Part shown: positions 1 through 9,359 of the stretch, one piece after another
Layout of the letters: the number at the start of each line of letters is the position of its first letter
How positions within the stretch are numbered: the stretch's first letter is position 1
DNA from: Roseovarius sp. MMSF_3350
GTDB lineage: Bacteria > Pseudomonadota > Alphaproteobacteria > Rhodobacterales > Rhodobacteraceae
NCBI RefSeq assembly: GCF_030733425.1
Contig: NZ_JASHIZ010000009.1
Location: 88,747-152,746, forward strand
Reading direction: 5' to 3'
Length of the DNA: 64,000 nucleotides
The notes under the pieces: generated by a model
Databases searched by the model: none
Told to the model about the DNA's origin: nothing
The model's input: the letters and a program-made list of their open reading frames with translations, nothing else
Position numbers and translations under genes: made by a program

Positions 1-164
1 TGTCGGAGCCGCAATTCTCCCGGGGCATCGTGGAGGCTGTCACGGACGGAGCCGCGGTGAATGTCGGCGTGATCGACCCGTTGGGATCGGATCTGGAGCC
101 GGGAGCGCAGCTTTATCCGCAGCTTTTGCGCAACCTTGCAACGGCGCTGGCGGAGTGCCTCTGA
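1..164 (+). CDS. znuA: Zinc ABC transporter substrate-binding protein, C-terminal fragment (ZnuA-like)
   Basis: Only the last 53 codons are present; the reading frame enters at base 3 and stops at 162-164. The visible tail contains VGVIDPLGSDLEPG followed by LYPQLLRNLATALAECL. This matches the conserved C-terminus of periplasmic zinc-binding proteins of the ZnuA/cluster-9 family, which deliver Zn2+ to the ZnuBC permease. The metal-ligand histidines and the His/Asp-rich loop would lie upstream, outside the window, so zinc specificity cannot be checked. It converges with hutC, leaving a gap of only 6 bases. The family call rests on tail similarity alone. Confidence 0.7.
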   Translation, partial: SEPQFSRGIVEAVTDGAAVNVGVIDPLGSDLEPGAQLYPQLLRNLATALAECL

Positions 165-170
165 CCCGGG

Positions 171-872
171 TCAGGTGCCGGTCAGAAGCTGGTAGCCGGG
201 GGTCGTGATCGCCTTGACCGTGGTAATGGGGGCGTCCTCGATCCAGGTGGTGCGCTCGATCACCAGAAGGGCTGCGCCCGGCTCGGCCTCCAGCAGGTCG
301 GCCAACCGAGTGTTGGCGGAGATGGCGTAGAACCGCAGGTCGAGCCGTGAATAGGGCTTGTTCAGAACCAGCCATTCGTTCGCGCTCTGGCCGGTGAAGT
401 CGAGGTTTTGCACTTCGGGGGAGGTTTCGGGGCAGATCCAGCGGTCCTCGAAAATGTAGGGGCGTCCGTCGGACAGGTGCAGCGCCTCGACGCGAAGCAT
501 CGGACGGGGTGCCCCGAGCCCGAAGGCGGCGACGACGCCGCGCGGCGCCGGGGCCATGCGGCGGCGGATCAGCTGATATCCGTAGCGCGCGCCGCTCTGT
601 TCCACCTCGCGCCGTGTGATGGGAATGTCGAGCGTGGCGCGGGTGACGGGTTCGGCCCGGACCCGCGTGCCGCCCTTGCGGCGGCGTTCCACGAGGCCGC
701 TGTCGGAGAGATCTTGCATCGCGCGCTGGACAGTGGAACGGGCGCAGCTGAGATCTTCGGCGATGTCGGCGTCGCGGGGCAGGCGGTCTCCGGGGCCGTA
801 GCGGCCGGTGAGGATCTGTTCGTGGATCCGGTCGCGGACTTCCCTCCACGACAGGCGGGAGTCGGAGGTCAT
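171..872 (-). CDS. hutC: Histidine utilisation repressor HutC (GntR/UTRA family)
   Basis: A 233-residue transcriptional repressor of the histidine degradation genes; in this family urocanate is the usual inducer. Residues about 8-75 form a GntR winged helix-turn-helix (GDRLPRDADIAEDLSCARST, then QRAMQDLSDSGLVERRRKGG). Residues about 90-230 look like a UTRA effector domain ending in ITTPGYQLLTGT. The ATG at 870-872 overlaps the hutF stop codon by 4 bases (ATGA), so hutF and hutC are translationally coupled and HutC would control its own transcript. A matching inverted repeat lies in the hutF/hutI divergent region at 2254-2269. Upstream in-frame codons exist, but this start fits both domain length and overlap. 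Confidence 0.92.
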   Translation of the reverse strand: MTSDSRLSWREVRDRIHEQILTGRYGPGDRLPRDADIAEDLSCARSTVQRAMQDLSDSGLVERRRKGGTRVRAEPVTRATLDIPITRREVEQSGARYGYQLIRRRMAPAPRGVVAAFGLGAPRPMLRVEALHLSDGRPYIFEDRWICPETSPEVQNLDFTGQSANEWLVLNKPYSRLDLRFYAISANTRLADLLEAEPGAALLVIERTTWIEDAPITTVKAITTPGYQLLTGT

Positions 873-2233
873 ATGTCCTGTCCCAGCGTGGTGACGACGT
901 CGAGGAAAGTGCGCGTGATGCGGTCGCGGTCGACGTGGCGGCCGTCCTTGACCATGTGACGGCCCGAGCTCCAGACATCGGTGACGCACGCGCGACCGCG
1001 ACCGGAGAAGATCAGGCTGTCGAGGACCGCATCGCCGGTGCGGTTGCACAGGAACTCGTTGTCGGTGGAGACCGCGATGAGATCGGCCAGCTGGCCCTCG
1101 GCGATCTGCCCCGAAGCGCGGCCAGCCGCCTGCGCCCCGGCGCGGGAGGCCGCCTCGAAAAGCACGCGGCCGGTGGAGTGGTCCGCCGTGGCCATCGCCG
1201 CGCGGCTGCGGTCGCGCAGGCGTTGGGAATAGTCGAGCGTGGCCAGCTCCTCCCACAGGGCGATGTGGATGTTGGAATCCGAGCCGATGCCGAACCGGCC
1301 CCCGGCTGCGCGGTAGTCAGTGCCGTTGAAGATCCCGTCGCCAAGACTGGATTCGGTGATGGGGCAGAGCCCGGCCACGGCGCCGGTTTGCGCCAGGGCG
1401 GCCGTTTCGGCGTCGGTCATCTGGGTGCAGTGGATAAGGCACCATCGATCGTCGACCGCCGCGTTGTTCAGCAGCCATTCGACCGGGCGTGCGCCGTGAT
1501 GGGCCTCGACCTCCTCAACCTCGGCCACCTGTTCTGCAAGGTGCATGTGGATCGGGCCGTCGGGGCAGATGGCCTGCGCCTGGGCCAGCGCCTCGGGCGG
1601 GACGGCACGCAGGGAATGGGGCGCGACGCCGATGTCGAAATCCTCGGGGCCGTTGGCCACCAATGCGGCGCTGTCGGCGTGCAGCCGGGCGAAAAGGTCG
1701 GGATCGCTGCCGAAGCGGCGCTGTCCGCCTTGCAGCGCGCGCCCGTCGCAGCCGCCTTGCATGTAATGCACCGGCAGAAGCGTGAGGCCGATACCGGTAT
1801 CCTGCGCCGCCTGCGTGATACGCGCGGCCATTTCGGCCAGGTCGGCATAAGGGGTGCCGCCGATGTCGTGGTGCAGATAGTGGAATTCGGCCACCGCGCC
1901 GTAGCCGGCCTCGAGCATTTCCATGAAGACGAGCTCCGCGACGGCCTGAACATGATCGGGCGTGAGGCGGTCTAGGAAACGGTACATCAGTTTCCGCCAT
2001 GTCCAGAAGCTGTCGCGCGGGTCGGGGCCGCGGGTTTCGGTCAGCCCCGCCATGGCGCGTTGAAAGGCGTGGCTGTGCAGATTGACCGGGGCCGGCAGAA
2101 GCAGGTCGACGGACTGTGCGTCCGGCGAAGGGGTGCGGGAGATTCGCGTGATGCGCCCCTGATCGATGGTGAGGCAAAGGTCGCTGACCCAGCCATCCGG
2201 AGTAAGGGTCTGGCGAGACTGGATTTTCTGCAC
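869..2233 (-). CDS. hutF: Formimidoylglutamate deiminase HutF
   Basis: A 454-residue amidohydrolase-superfamily enzyme that deiminates N-formimino-L-glutamate to N-formyl-L-glutamate and ammonia, the fourth step of the five-step histidine route. The metal-binding HSH motif ([13 protein letters not shown]) is at residues 53-55. Later come HMHLAEQ, the LIHCTQM segment, and GIGSDSN with its catalytic/metal Asp. The family is normally 450-460 residues, which supports the GTG start at 2231-2233 rather than the much longer open frame. It is first in a leftward hutF-hutC unit. With HutG (5022-5810) it defines the deiminase/deformylase branch rather than the one-step formimidoylglutamase branch. Confidence 0.95.
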   Translation of the reverse strand: MQKIQSRQTLTPDGWVSDLCLTIDQGRITRISRTPSPDAQSVDLLLPAPVNLHSHAFQRAMAGLTETRGPDPRDSFWTWRKLMYRFLDRLTPDHVQAVAELVFMEMLEAGYGAVAEFHYLHHDIGGTPYADLAEMAARITQAAQDTGIGLTLLPVHYMQGGCDGRALQGGQRRFGSDPDLFARLHADSAALVANGPEDFDIGVAPHSLRAVPPEALAQAQAICPDGPIHMHLAEQVAEVEEVEAHHGARPVEWLLNNAAVDDRWCLIHCTQMTDAETAALAQTGAVAGLCPITESSLGDGIFNGTDYRAAGGRFGIGSDSNIHIALWEELATLDYSQRLRDRSRAAMATADHSTGRVLFEAASRAGAQAAGRASGQIAEGQLADLIAVSTDNEFLCNRTGDAVLDSLIFSGRGRACVTDVWSSGRHMVKDGRHVDRDRITRTFLDVVTTLGQDI

Positions 2234-2253
2234 GGGCGATCTCCATTGACAAA

Positions 2254-2269
2254 ATATGTACCTACATAT
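2254..2269. promoter_or_regulatory. Candidate HutC operator in the hutF/hutI divergent promoter region
   Basis: The inverted repeat ATATGTA-CC-TACATAT has perfect 7-base arms and a 2-base spacer. It lies 21 bases upstream of the hutF GTG and 37 bases upstream of the hutI ATG. GntR-family proteins of the HutC subfamily bind short palindromes of this shape. A TTGACA hexamer at 2246-2251 abuts it and could be a -35 element for hutIHGU, so a bound repressor would block it. Assignment to HutC is inference from position and symmetry. Confidence 0.65.
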
Positions 2270-2305
2270 TACCGTTATGTACGTTGCTTTGCAAGGAAGG
2301 TCGAA

Positions 2306-3508
2306 ATGTCGGATCAGCTGATGATCACCAATGCCACCGTTGCGACCATGGACGGTTCCGAAGATGGCTATGGCCTGCGTCGCAACGCGGCGCTGCGGGT
2401 GCAGGGCGAGCGGATCGACTGGATCGGGCCGATGGCCGAGCTTGGCGAGTTGCCGCAGGACGCGCAGGTGATCGATGCCGGAGGGCGGCTTTTGACGCCC
2501 GGACTGATCGACTGTCACACCCATATCGTGCATGGCGGCAATCGCGCGCGGGAATTCGAGATGCGCCTCGAAGGGGCGAGCTATGAAGAGGTGGCGCGCG
2601 CCGGGGGCGGGATCGTCTCGACCGTGACGGCGACGCGGGAGGCGGACGAGGATCTGCTGCTGGCGCAGGCGCTGACACGGGCCGATGCGCTGATTGCGGA
2701 AGGGGTCACGACTATCGAGATCAAGTCGGGTTATGGCCTTGATATAGAAACGGAACTCAAGATGCTGCGCGTGGCGCGCGCGGTGGGCGAGGCGCGTCCG
2801 GTCCGGGTGGTGACATCTTTCCTCGGTGCGCACGCGGTGCCCAAGGGGACGGATGCGGACAGTTATATCGACGAGATCTGCCTGCCCGCCTTGGAGGCGG
2901 CCCATGCCGAAGGGTTGGTCGATGCGGTGGACGGCTTCTGCGAGGGGATCGCGTTCGACACCGCCCAGATCGCGCGGGTGTTCGACAAGGCCGCGGCGCT
3001 GGGTCTGCCGGTCAAGCTGCATGCCGAGCAGCTGAGCAATATCGGCGGGACGAAGCTGGCGGCGGAGCGCGGTGCGCTGTCGGCGGATCACGTGGAATAT
3101 GCGAGCGAGGATGACGCCCGGGCGCTGGCAGAAGCGGGCAGCGTGGCGGTCTTGCTGCCCGGGGCATTCTACACGCTGCACGAGACGCAAAAGCCGCCGG
3201 TCGCGGCGTTCCGCGCCCATGGCGTGCCGATGGCGGTGGCGACGGACTGGAACCCCGGGTCGTCGCCGATGGGGTCGGTCCTTTTGGCGATGAACATGGC
3301 TTGTACGCTGTTCGGCCTGACTCCGGCCGAGGCGCTGGCGGGCACGACGCACCATGCAGCCCAGGCGCTGGGGCTGTATGACCGGGGCGAGATCGCGCCG
3401 GGGATGCGGGCGGACCTGGCCATCTGGGATGTCGAGGAACCGGCGGAGCTTAGCTATCGCATCGGGGTGAACCCGCTGCACAAACGGATATTCGGAGGTC
3501 GGACATGA
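2306..3508 (+). CDS. hutI: Imidazolonepropionase HutI
   Basis: A 400-residue metal-dependent amidohydrolase that hydrolyses 4-imidazolone-5-propionate to N-formimino-L-glutamate, the third step of histidine breakdown. The metal motif HTH is at residues 71-73 in [13 protein letters not shown]. The substrate-site segment [26 protein letters not shown] (metal His) and [13 protein letters not shown] follow in family order. The ATG at 2306 sits behind an AAGGAAGG ribosome site and gives the usual family length; the longer frame upstream runs through the operator. Its stop overlaps the hutH ATG by 4 bases, and it is first in the rightward hutIHGU operon. Confidence 0.96.
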   Translation: MSDQLMITNATVATMDGSEDGYGLRRNAALRVQGERIDWIGPMAELGELPQDAQVIDAGGRLLTPGLIDCHTHIVHGGNRAREFEMRLEGASYEEVARAGGGIVSTVTATREADEDLLLAQALTRADALIAEGVTTIEIKSGYGLDIETELKMLRVARAVGEARPVRVVTSFLGAHAVPKGTDADSYIDEICLPALEAAHAEGLVDAVDGFCEGIAFDTAQIARVFDKAAALGLPVKLHAEQLSNIGGTKLAAERGALSADHVEYASEDDARALAEAGSVAVLLPGAFYTLHETQKPPVAAFRAHGVPMAVATDWNPGSSPMGSVLLAMNMACTLFGLTPAEALAGTTHHAAQALGLYDRGEIAPGMRADLAIWDVEEPAELSYRIGVNPLHKRIFGGRT

Positions 3509-5025
3509 CCCTGACGCTGGTGCCGGGAGAGACCCGGCTGGACACGCTGGAGCGGGTGTGGCGCGAAGGTGTGGCGGCGGTGCTGACGCCGGATGCGCGG
3601 CCTGCCATTGAGGCGGCGGCAGGGCAGGTCGCGGAAGCGGCGCGCGGGAATGTGCCGGTTTACGGGGTGAACACCGGGTTCGGCAAACTGGCCTCGGTGC
3701 GGATACCGCCCGAGGATGTGGAGACGTTGCAGCGCAACCTGATCCTCAGCCATTGCTGCGGCGTGGGCGAGCTGCTGGAGCCTGAGACCACGCGCCTGAT
3801 GATGGCGCTGAAGCTGCTGTCGCTGGGGCGTGGCGCCTCGGGCGTGCGGTGGGAGATCTGTGCGCTGATCGAGGGGATGCTGGCGCGGGGCGTGATCCCG
3901 GTGATCCCGTCGCAGGGCTCGGTCGGTGCGTCGGGCGACCTTGCGCCACTGGCGCATATGGCCGCCGCGATGATCGGCGAAGGCGAGGCGCTGCTGGACG
4001 GCGTTCGGATGCCCGCTGGCGACGCGCTGGGAAAGGTCGGGCTGACGCCCGTGGTGCTGGGCCCCAAGGAAGGGCTGGCGCTGATCAACGGCACGCAGTT
4101 CTCGACCGCATGCGCGCTGGCGGCGCTGTTCGACGGCATGCGCGCGCTGAGGGCGTCGATCGTGACGTCGGCGCTGTCGACGGACGCCATCATGGGCTCG
4201 ACCCAGCCATTGCAGCCTGAAATCCACGGCTTGCGCGGCCACAAGGGGCAGATCGATGTGGCGACGGCGATGTCGGCGCTGATGGCGGGCAGCGAGATCC
4301 GCGAAAGCCACCGCGAAGGCGACAGCCGGGTGCAGGACCCATATTGCATCCGGTGCCAGCCGCAGGTGGCGGGGGCGGCGCTGGACCTGCTGCGCTTTGC
4401 CGCGCAGACGCTGGAGATCGAGGCGAATGCCGTCACGGACAATCCGCTGGTGATCGAGGCGGGGATCGTTTCGGGCGGGAATTTCCATGCAGAGCCGGTG
4501 GCCTTTGCCGCCGACCAGATCGCGCTGGCGCTGTCGGAGGTCGGGGCCATCGCGCAGCGGCGCGTGGCGCTGATGGTGGACCCAGCCTTGAGCCACGACC
4601 TGCCGCCTTTCCTGACGCCCGCGCCAGGGCTGAATTCAGGCTTCATGATCGCCGAGGTGACGACGGCGGCGCTGATGAGCGAGAACAAGCATCTGGCGAA
4701 CCCCTGTTCGACCGATAGCACGCCGACCTCTGCCAACCAGGAGGACCATGTGAGCATGGCCGCCCATGGCGCGCGGCGGCTGCGCCGGATGAACGCGAAC
4801 CTGTCGATGATCCTGGGCGTCGAGGCGCTGTGCGCGGCGCAGGGGATCGAGGCGCGCGCGCCGCTGGTGACGTCGCAAGCCTTGCAACGCGCGATTGCGA
4901 CGATCCGGGCGGAGGTGCCGCGGCTGGAAGAAGACCGGATGATGGCGCCCGACATGGAGCGGGCGGCGGCGCTGGTCCGCGAGGACGCGCTGGCGCGCGA
5001 GACGGGCGTGGAGGTCGGGCTGTGA
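3505..5025 (+). CDS. hutH: Histidine ammonia-lyase HutH
   Basis: A 506-residue lyase catalysing the first step, L-histidine to trans-urocanate plus ammonia. The A-S-G triad that cyclises to the MIO electrophile is at residues 142-144 in [15 protein letters not shown], the same position as in characterised bacterial enzymes. Other conserved segments are [12 protein letters not shown] near residue 52 and the later [15 protein letters not shown] and SSA-class ENKHLANP blocks. Length is typical. The ATG overlaps the hutI stop (ATGA), and the stop overlaps the hutG GTG (GTGA), so translation of the four-gene operon is probably coupled throughout. Confidence 0.97.
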   Translation: MTLTLVPGETRLDTLERVWREGVAAVLTPDARPAIEAAAGQVAEAARGNVPVYGVNTGFGKLASVRIPPEDVETLQRNLILSHCCGVGELLEPETTRLMMALKLLSLGRGASGVRWEICALIEGMLARGVIPVIPSQGSVGASGDLAPLAHMAAAMIGEGEALLDGVRMPAGDALGKVGLTPVVLGPKEGLALINGTQFSTACALAALFDGMRALRASIVTSALSTDAIMGSTQPLQPEIHGLRGHKGQIDVATAMSALMAGSEIRESHREGDSRVQDPYCIRCQPQVAGAALDLLRFAAQTLEIEANAVTDNPLVIEAGIVSGGNFHAEPVAFAADQIALALSEVGAIAQRRVALMVDPALSHDLPPFLTPAPGLNSGFMIAEVTTAALMSENKHLANPCSTDSTPTSANQEDHVSMAAHGARRLRRMNANLSMILGVEALCAAQGIEARAPLVTSQALQRAIATIRAEVPRLEEDRMMAPDMERAAALVREDALARETGVEVGL

Positions 5026-5810
5026 GTTTTCTCGAGGTGACGCGCGGGCAAAGCCCGCTGGTTCTGGGATTGCCCCATACGGGCACGGATGTTCCCGGTG
5101 ATATCGCTGCAGGGCTGAACGAGACCGGGCAAGGGCTGGCCGATACGGACTGGCATATTCATCAGCTTTACGCCGGGCTGGCGGGCGACGTGACCACGGT
5201 GCGCACGACCATCCACCGCTATGTCATCGACGTGAACCGCGACCCGGAGGGTGCGAGTCTCTATCCCGGTCAGAACACCACGTCGCTGTGCCCGGTGACC
5301 GATTTCGACGGGCAGCCCATATGGCGCGAGGGGGCTGAACCCGACGAGGCCGAGATCGTACGGCGACGGGAGGCATATCACGCGCCCTATCACGCGGCGT
5401 TGATGGCTGAGTTGGAGCGAGTGCGCGGGATACACGGGTTCGCGGTGCTTTATGACTGCCATTCGATCCGGTCGGAGATACCCTATCTTTTCGACGGGAC
5501 GCTGCCCGATTTCAACGTCGGAACCGACGCGGGCCGGACCTGTGCGACACCGATCCAGACGCTTGTGTATGGGGTCTGCGAGGCGGCCGAAGGGTACAGC
5601 GCCATCCTGAACGGGCGGTTCAAGGGCGGCTGGACAACGCGGCATTACGGCCGGCCCGACGAGGGCCTGCACGCGATCCAGATGGAACTGGCGCAGTCCA
5701 CCTACATGCAGGAAAGCCCGCCGTGGGAGTATGCGCCTGATCGCGCCGACCGTCTGCGCCCGCATTTGAAGACCATTCTCGAAGATTTGATACGTTGGAG
5801 GCCCGAATGA
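5022..5810 (+). CDS. hutG: N-formylglutamate deformylase HutG
   Basis: A 262-residue N-formylglutamate amidohydrolase producing L-glutamate and formate in the last step of the pathway. Characteristic segments are [13 protein letters not shown] near the N-terminus, [13 protein letters not shown], and [11 protein letters not shown] containing a likely metal His. The GTG at 5022 overlaps the hutH stop by 4 bases, and the frame gives the usual 260-270 residues; the longer frame reaching back to 4830 lies inside hutH. Co-occurrence with HutF is the expected pairing, because this enzyme cannot use the formimino compound directly. Confidence 0.93.
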   Translation: MSFLEVTRGQSPLVLGLPHTGTDVPGDIAAGLNETGQGLADTDWHIHQLYAGLAGDVTTVRTTIHRYVIDVNRDPEGASLYPGQNTTSLCPVTDFDGQPIWREGAEPDEAEIVRRREAYHAPYHAALMAELERVRGIHGFAVLYDCHSIRSEIPYLFDGTLPDFNVGTDAGRTCATPIQTLVYGVCEAAEGYSAILNGRFKGGWTTRHYGRPDEGLHAIQMELAQSTYMQESPPWEYAPDRADRLRPHLKTILEDLIRWRPE

Positions 5811-7480
5811 CCAATCCCCGCCATAACCTGCGCGACATCTACCCCCCGACCGGCACGGAAATCAGCGCCAAGAGCTGGCTGACCGAGGCCGCGATGCGGA
5901 TGCTGATGAACAACCTGCACCCCGACGTGGCCGAGAACCCGCATGAACTGGTGGTTTATGGCGGCATCGGGCGTGCCGCGCGGACATGGGATGATTTCGA
6001 CCGTATCGTTGCCGGGCTGAAGGATCTGGAGGCGGACGAGACGCTGGTGGTCCAGTCGGGCAAGCCTATCGCCATCGTGAAGACCCATGCGGACGCGCCG
6101 CGCGTTCTGATCGCCAATTCCAATATCGTGCCGCATTGGGCCAACTGGGACCATTTCAACGAGCTCGATAAAAAGGGTCTTATGATGTACGGCCAGATGA
6201 CGGCCGGGTCGTGGATCTATATCGGAAGCCAGGGCATTGTGCAGGGCACCTACGAGACGTTTGCCGAAGCCGGGCGCCAGCATTACGACGGCGACCTGAC
6301 CGGCAAGTGGATTCTGACCGGCGGACTTGGCGGCATGGGCGGGGCACAGCCGCTGGCCGCGGTGATGGCGGGGGCCTGCTGTCTGGCGGTGGAGTGCAAC
6401 CCGGACAGCATCGATTTCCGCCTCCGCACGCGGTATGTGGACGAGAAGACCGACAGCCTGGATGAGGCGCTGGAGATGATCGAGCGCTGGACCAAGGCGG
6501 GCGAGGCCAAGTCGGTCGCGCTGCTGGGCAATGCGGCGGATATCTTTCCCGAGATCCAAAAGCGCGGCGTGCGGCCTGATATCGTGACCGACCAGACCAG
6601 CGCGCATGACCCGGTGAACGGCTACCTGCCGCAGGGGTGGAGCATGGCCGAGTGGCGCGAGAAGCGTGAGAGCGACCCCAAGGCGGTCGAGAAGGCCTCG
6701 CGCGCGTCGATGAAGGTGCATGTGAAGGCGATGGTGGATTTCTGGAATGATGGCGTGCCGACGTTGGATTACGGCAACAACATCCGGCAGGTGGCGCAGG
6801 AAGAAGGGCTGGAGAACGCCTTTGCCTTCCCCGGTTTCGTGCCAGCCTATATCCGGCCCTTGTTCTGCAAGGGGATCGGGCCGTTCCGCTGGTGCGCGCT
6901 GTCGGGCGACCCCGAGGATATCTACAAGACCGACCAGGCGATGAAGGAATTGTTCCCCGAGAATGAGAAGCTGCACACGTGGCTGGACATGGCGCGCGAG
7001 CGGATTTCCTTCCAGGGGCTGCCGGCGCGGATCTGCTGGATCGGGCTGGGCGACCGGCACCGGGCCGGGCTGAAGTTCAACGAGATGGTTGCCAGCGGCG
7101 AGTTGAAGGCGCCGATCGTGATCGGGCGAGATCACCTCGACAGCGGCTCGGTCGCCAGCCCGAACCGCGAGACGGAAGCGATGAAGGACGGATCGGACGC
7201 GGTGAGCGATTGGCCCTTGCTGAACGCGTTGGTGAACACCGCGAGCGGCGCGACCTGGGTCAGCCTGCATCACGGTGGCGGTGTCGGCATGGGGTTCAGC
7301 CAGCACGCGGGCGTTGTGATCGTAGCGGATGGCACGCCGGAGGCCGCGAAACGGCTGGAGCGGGTGCTGTGGAACGACCCGGCGTCGGGCGTGTGGCGCC
7401 ATGCGGATGCGGGTTACGAGACCGCGATCGACTGCGCGAAGGATCACGGCTTGCGTCTGCCCGGCATCCTGGGGAACTGA
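5807..7480 (+). CDS. hutU: Urocanate hydratase HutU
   Basis: A 557-residue cytosolic enzyme adding water to urocanate to give 4-imidazolone-5-propionate, with tightly bound NAD+ as electrophile. The dinucleotide segment [15 protein letters not shown] lies near residue 175. The C-terminal [15 protein letters not shown] carries the conserved active-site Cys region, and [18 protein letters not shown] is the usual glycine-rich block. The ATG at 5807 overlaps the hutG stop; an in-frame ATG at 5795 is 12 bases upstream inside hutG and less likely. It is last in the hutIHGU operon, and 233 noncoding bases separate it from the TRAP genes. Confidence 0.97.
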   Translation: MTNPRHNLRDIYPPTGTEISAKSWLTEAAMRMLMNNLHPDVAENPHELVVYGGIGRAARTWDDFDRIVAGLKDLEADETLVVQSGKPIAIVKTHADAPRVLIANSNIVPHWANWDHFNELDKKGLMMYGQMTAGSWIYIGSQGIVQGTYETFAEAGRQHYDGDLTGKWILTGGLGGMGGAQPLAAVMAGACCLAVECNPDSIDFRLRTRYVDEKTDSLDEALEMIERWTKAGEAKSVALLGNAADIFPEIQKRGVRPDIVTDQTSAHDPVNGYLPQGWSMAEWREKRESDPKAVEKASRASMKVHVKAMVDFWNDGVPTLDYGNNIRQVAQEEGLENAFAFPGFVPAYIRPLFCKGIGPFRWCALSGDPEDIYKTDQAMKELFPENEKLHTWLDMARERISFQGLPARICWIGLGDRHRAGLKFNEMVASGELKAPIVIGRDHLDSGSVASPNRETEAMKDGSDAVSDWPLLNALVNTASGATWVSLHHGGGVGMGFSQHAGVVIVADGTPEAAKRLERVLWNDPASGVWRHADAGYETAIDCAKDHGLRLPGILGN

Positions 7481-7589
7481 GCCATGCACAGGGCCGCCAG
7501 CGTCAGGGATGCAGCTTGCCAACTGTGGCGACGCGCATGCCATGGCACGGAAATTAATCAACCGCGTCCGAGATCGGACCTCGGGCCGG

Positions 7590-7618
7590 GGCCGCTCGCT
7601 GCAAACCGCTTTGCGGCC
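7590..7618. terminator. Possible hairpin downstream of hutU
   Basis: GGCCGC at 7590-7595 can pair with GCGGCC at 7613-7618, with an inner GCAAA/TTTGC pairing as an alternative. There is no T-run. It sits between hutU and dctP, where a transcript end would be expected, but the structure is weak evidence. Confidence 0.25.
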
Positions 7619-7713
7619 TTGAAAAACCGCAGCTTCGGCGCGACTGCTGGGAAAACGTGCGAGGCGCTGCGATGAAACAATACCAAACACCACCAACCAA
7701 CAAGGAGAGACCC

Positions 7714-8799
7714 ATGGATAGACGTAAATTTTTGACGACCGCCGCCATCGGCACCGCCGCCGCGCCGCTGGCCACCCCGGCCATCGCGCAGGACGTGCAG
7801 CAATGGAAGATGGTCACGGCATGGCCCAAGAACCTGCCTGGCCCCGGTGTCGCCGCGCAGATGCTGGCCGACCGGATCACCACCCTGTCGGGCGGGCGGA
7901 TCGAGGTAAAGCTGTTCGCCGCGGGCGAACTGGTCCCCGGGCGCGGCGTGTTCGACGCCGTCAGCGAAGGCACGGCGGAGCTATATCACGCGGTGCCGGC
8001 CTATTGGGGCTCGAAATCCAAGGGAATCCTTCTGTTCGGCTCGCAACCCTTCGGCCTGCGCGCCGATGAGCAGGTGGGCTGGCTGTATCACGGTGGAGGA
8101 CAGGCGCTCTATGACGAGATGTACGGCCAGTTCGGCATCAAGCCGTTCCTGTGCGGCAACTCCGGCCCGCAATGGGGTGGCTGGTTCCGCAACGAGATCA
8201 ATTCGGTCGAGGATCTGAAGGGGCTGAAGTTCCGCACCACGGGCCTTGCCTCCGAGATGTGCGCCAAGCTGGGCATGGCGGCCGAGGCAATGGGCGGGCC
8301 GGACATGTTCCAGGCGTTGCAGACTGGCGCATTGGACGCGGGCGAGTTCATCGGGCCCTGGACCGACAGCGCTCTGGGCTATCAGCAGGTGGCCAAGAAC
8401 TATTACTGGCCCGGCGTGGGCGAACCGTCCTCGGCCGAGGAATGCGGCGTGAATGCCGAGGTGTTCGGCGCATTGTCCGACGACCTGAAAGAGGCGGTGT
8501 CGGTGGCGTGCGAAAGCCTCTACAACCTGGTCTGGACGGAGTACACCACCAAGCACGCCGCCTCGTTGAAGAAACTGGTCGAGGAAGATGGAGTGCAGGT
8601 CAAGAAGTTCCCGCAGGAGGTGATCGACGCCATGGGCGAGGCCGCCAAGGAAGTGATCGACGAATTGCGCCAGGACGACGACGAACTGGTCAAGCGGATC
8701 ACCGAAAGCTTTGTCGCCTATCGCGACAGCATCGGGGCCTACATGACCTATGCCGACAACGGGCAGATGAATGCCCGCGCCGAGGTGATGGGCTACTGA
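7714..8799 (+). CDS. dctP: TRAP transporter solute-binding protein, DctP/TakP-like
   Basis: A 361-residue periplasmic binding protein for a tripartite ATP-independent transporter. It begins MDRRKFLTTAAIG and ends its signal at ATPAIAQ, a twin-arginine type export signal. The mature start WKMVTAWPKNLPGPG, the segment FRTTGLASEM and the helix FQALQTGALDAGEFIGPW resemble the TakP branch, whose characterised member binds 2-oxo acids as an Na+ complex. The AAGGAGAG ribosome site fixes the ATG at 7714 over the upstream ATG at 7657. Its neighbour to the left is the hut operon, so import of a Hut-related compound is possible, but the sequence points to an oxo-acid class ligand. Confidence 0.9.
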   Translation: MDRRKFLTTAAIGTAAAPLATPAIAQDVQQWKMVTAWPKNLPGPGVAAQMLADRITTLSGGRIEVKLFAAGELVPGRGVFDAVSEGTAELYHAVPAYWGSKSKGILLFGSQPFGLRADEQVGWLYHGGGQALYDEMYGQFGIKPFLCGNSGPQWGGWFRNEINSVEDLKGLKFRTTGLASEMCAKLGMAAEAMGGPDMFQALQTGALDAGEFIGPWTDSALGYQQVAKNYYWPGVGEPSSAEECGVNAEVFGALSDDLKEAVSVACESLYNLVWTEYTTKHAASLKKLVEEDGVQVKKFPQEVIDAMGEAAKEVIDELRQDDDELVKRITESFVAYRDSIGAYMTYADNGQMNARAEVMGY

Positions 8800-8861
8800 A
8801 ACATCGGGCGCGCGGGGGCAACCTCGCGCGCCACGACCAAAGGGGCAGGGAAGGCCGGAGA

Positions 8862-9359
8862 ATGCTGGCACTGGCGGGAATCATCGACGCGATCAATCGC
8901 GGCATAGCCGGCGTTCTACGCTGGTTCGCGCTGCTGATGGTGCTGGTGCAGTTCGGCATCGTCGTCGGGCGCTATGTCTTCGGCGTCAATTCGATCTGGG
9001 TGCAGGAAAGCGTGCTGTACCTCCACGCCACGCTGTTCATGCTGGCGGCCGGATACACCCTGCTGGTGGACAAGCATGTGCGGGTGGACATCTTCTATGC
9101 CAAGGCCGCCCCGGCCACGCGGCGGTGGATCGACATGGCCGGGCATCTGTTTTTGCTGCTGCCCTCGATGGTGGCGCTGATCTGGTGGTCGTGGCCGTCG
9201 GTGCGAAATTCCTGGAAAATTCTTGAAGGGCCGATCTCGGTCGGAGGAATAGAGGCGGTGTTCCTGCTGAAATCGCTGATCCCGGTGTTCTGCGTGCTGG
9301 TGGTGTTGCAATCCATCGCGATCCTGCTGCGGCTTTTCGCCGGGGAGGAGCCGGCGTGA
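8862..9359 (+). CDS. dctQ: TRAP transporter small membrane subunit (DctQ)
   Basis: A 165-residue integral membrane protein with about four hydrophobic helices. It starts MLALAGIIDAINRGIAG; the family-typical VGRYVFGVNSIWVQE and YTLLVDKHVRVDIFY lie between the second and third helices. DctQ proteins pair with the large DctM subunit in the cytoplasmic membrane. The ATG at 8862 follows a GCCGGAG ribosome site 62 bases after dctP. The longer open frame reaching back to 8151 is a shadow of dctP. The stop overlaps the dctM GTG by 4 bases. Confidence 0.9.
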   Translation: MLALAGIIDAINRGIAGVLRWFALLMVLVQFGIVVGRYVFGVNSIWVQESVLYLHATLFMLAAGYTLLVDKHVRVDIFYAKAAPATRRWIDMAGHLFLLLPSMVALIWWSWPSVRNSWKILEGPISVGGIEAVFLLKSLIPVFCVLVVLQSIAILLRLFAGEEPA

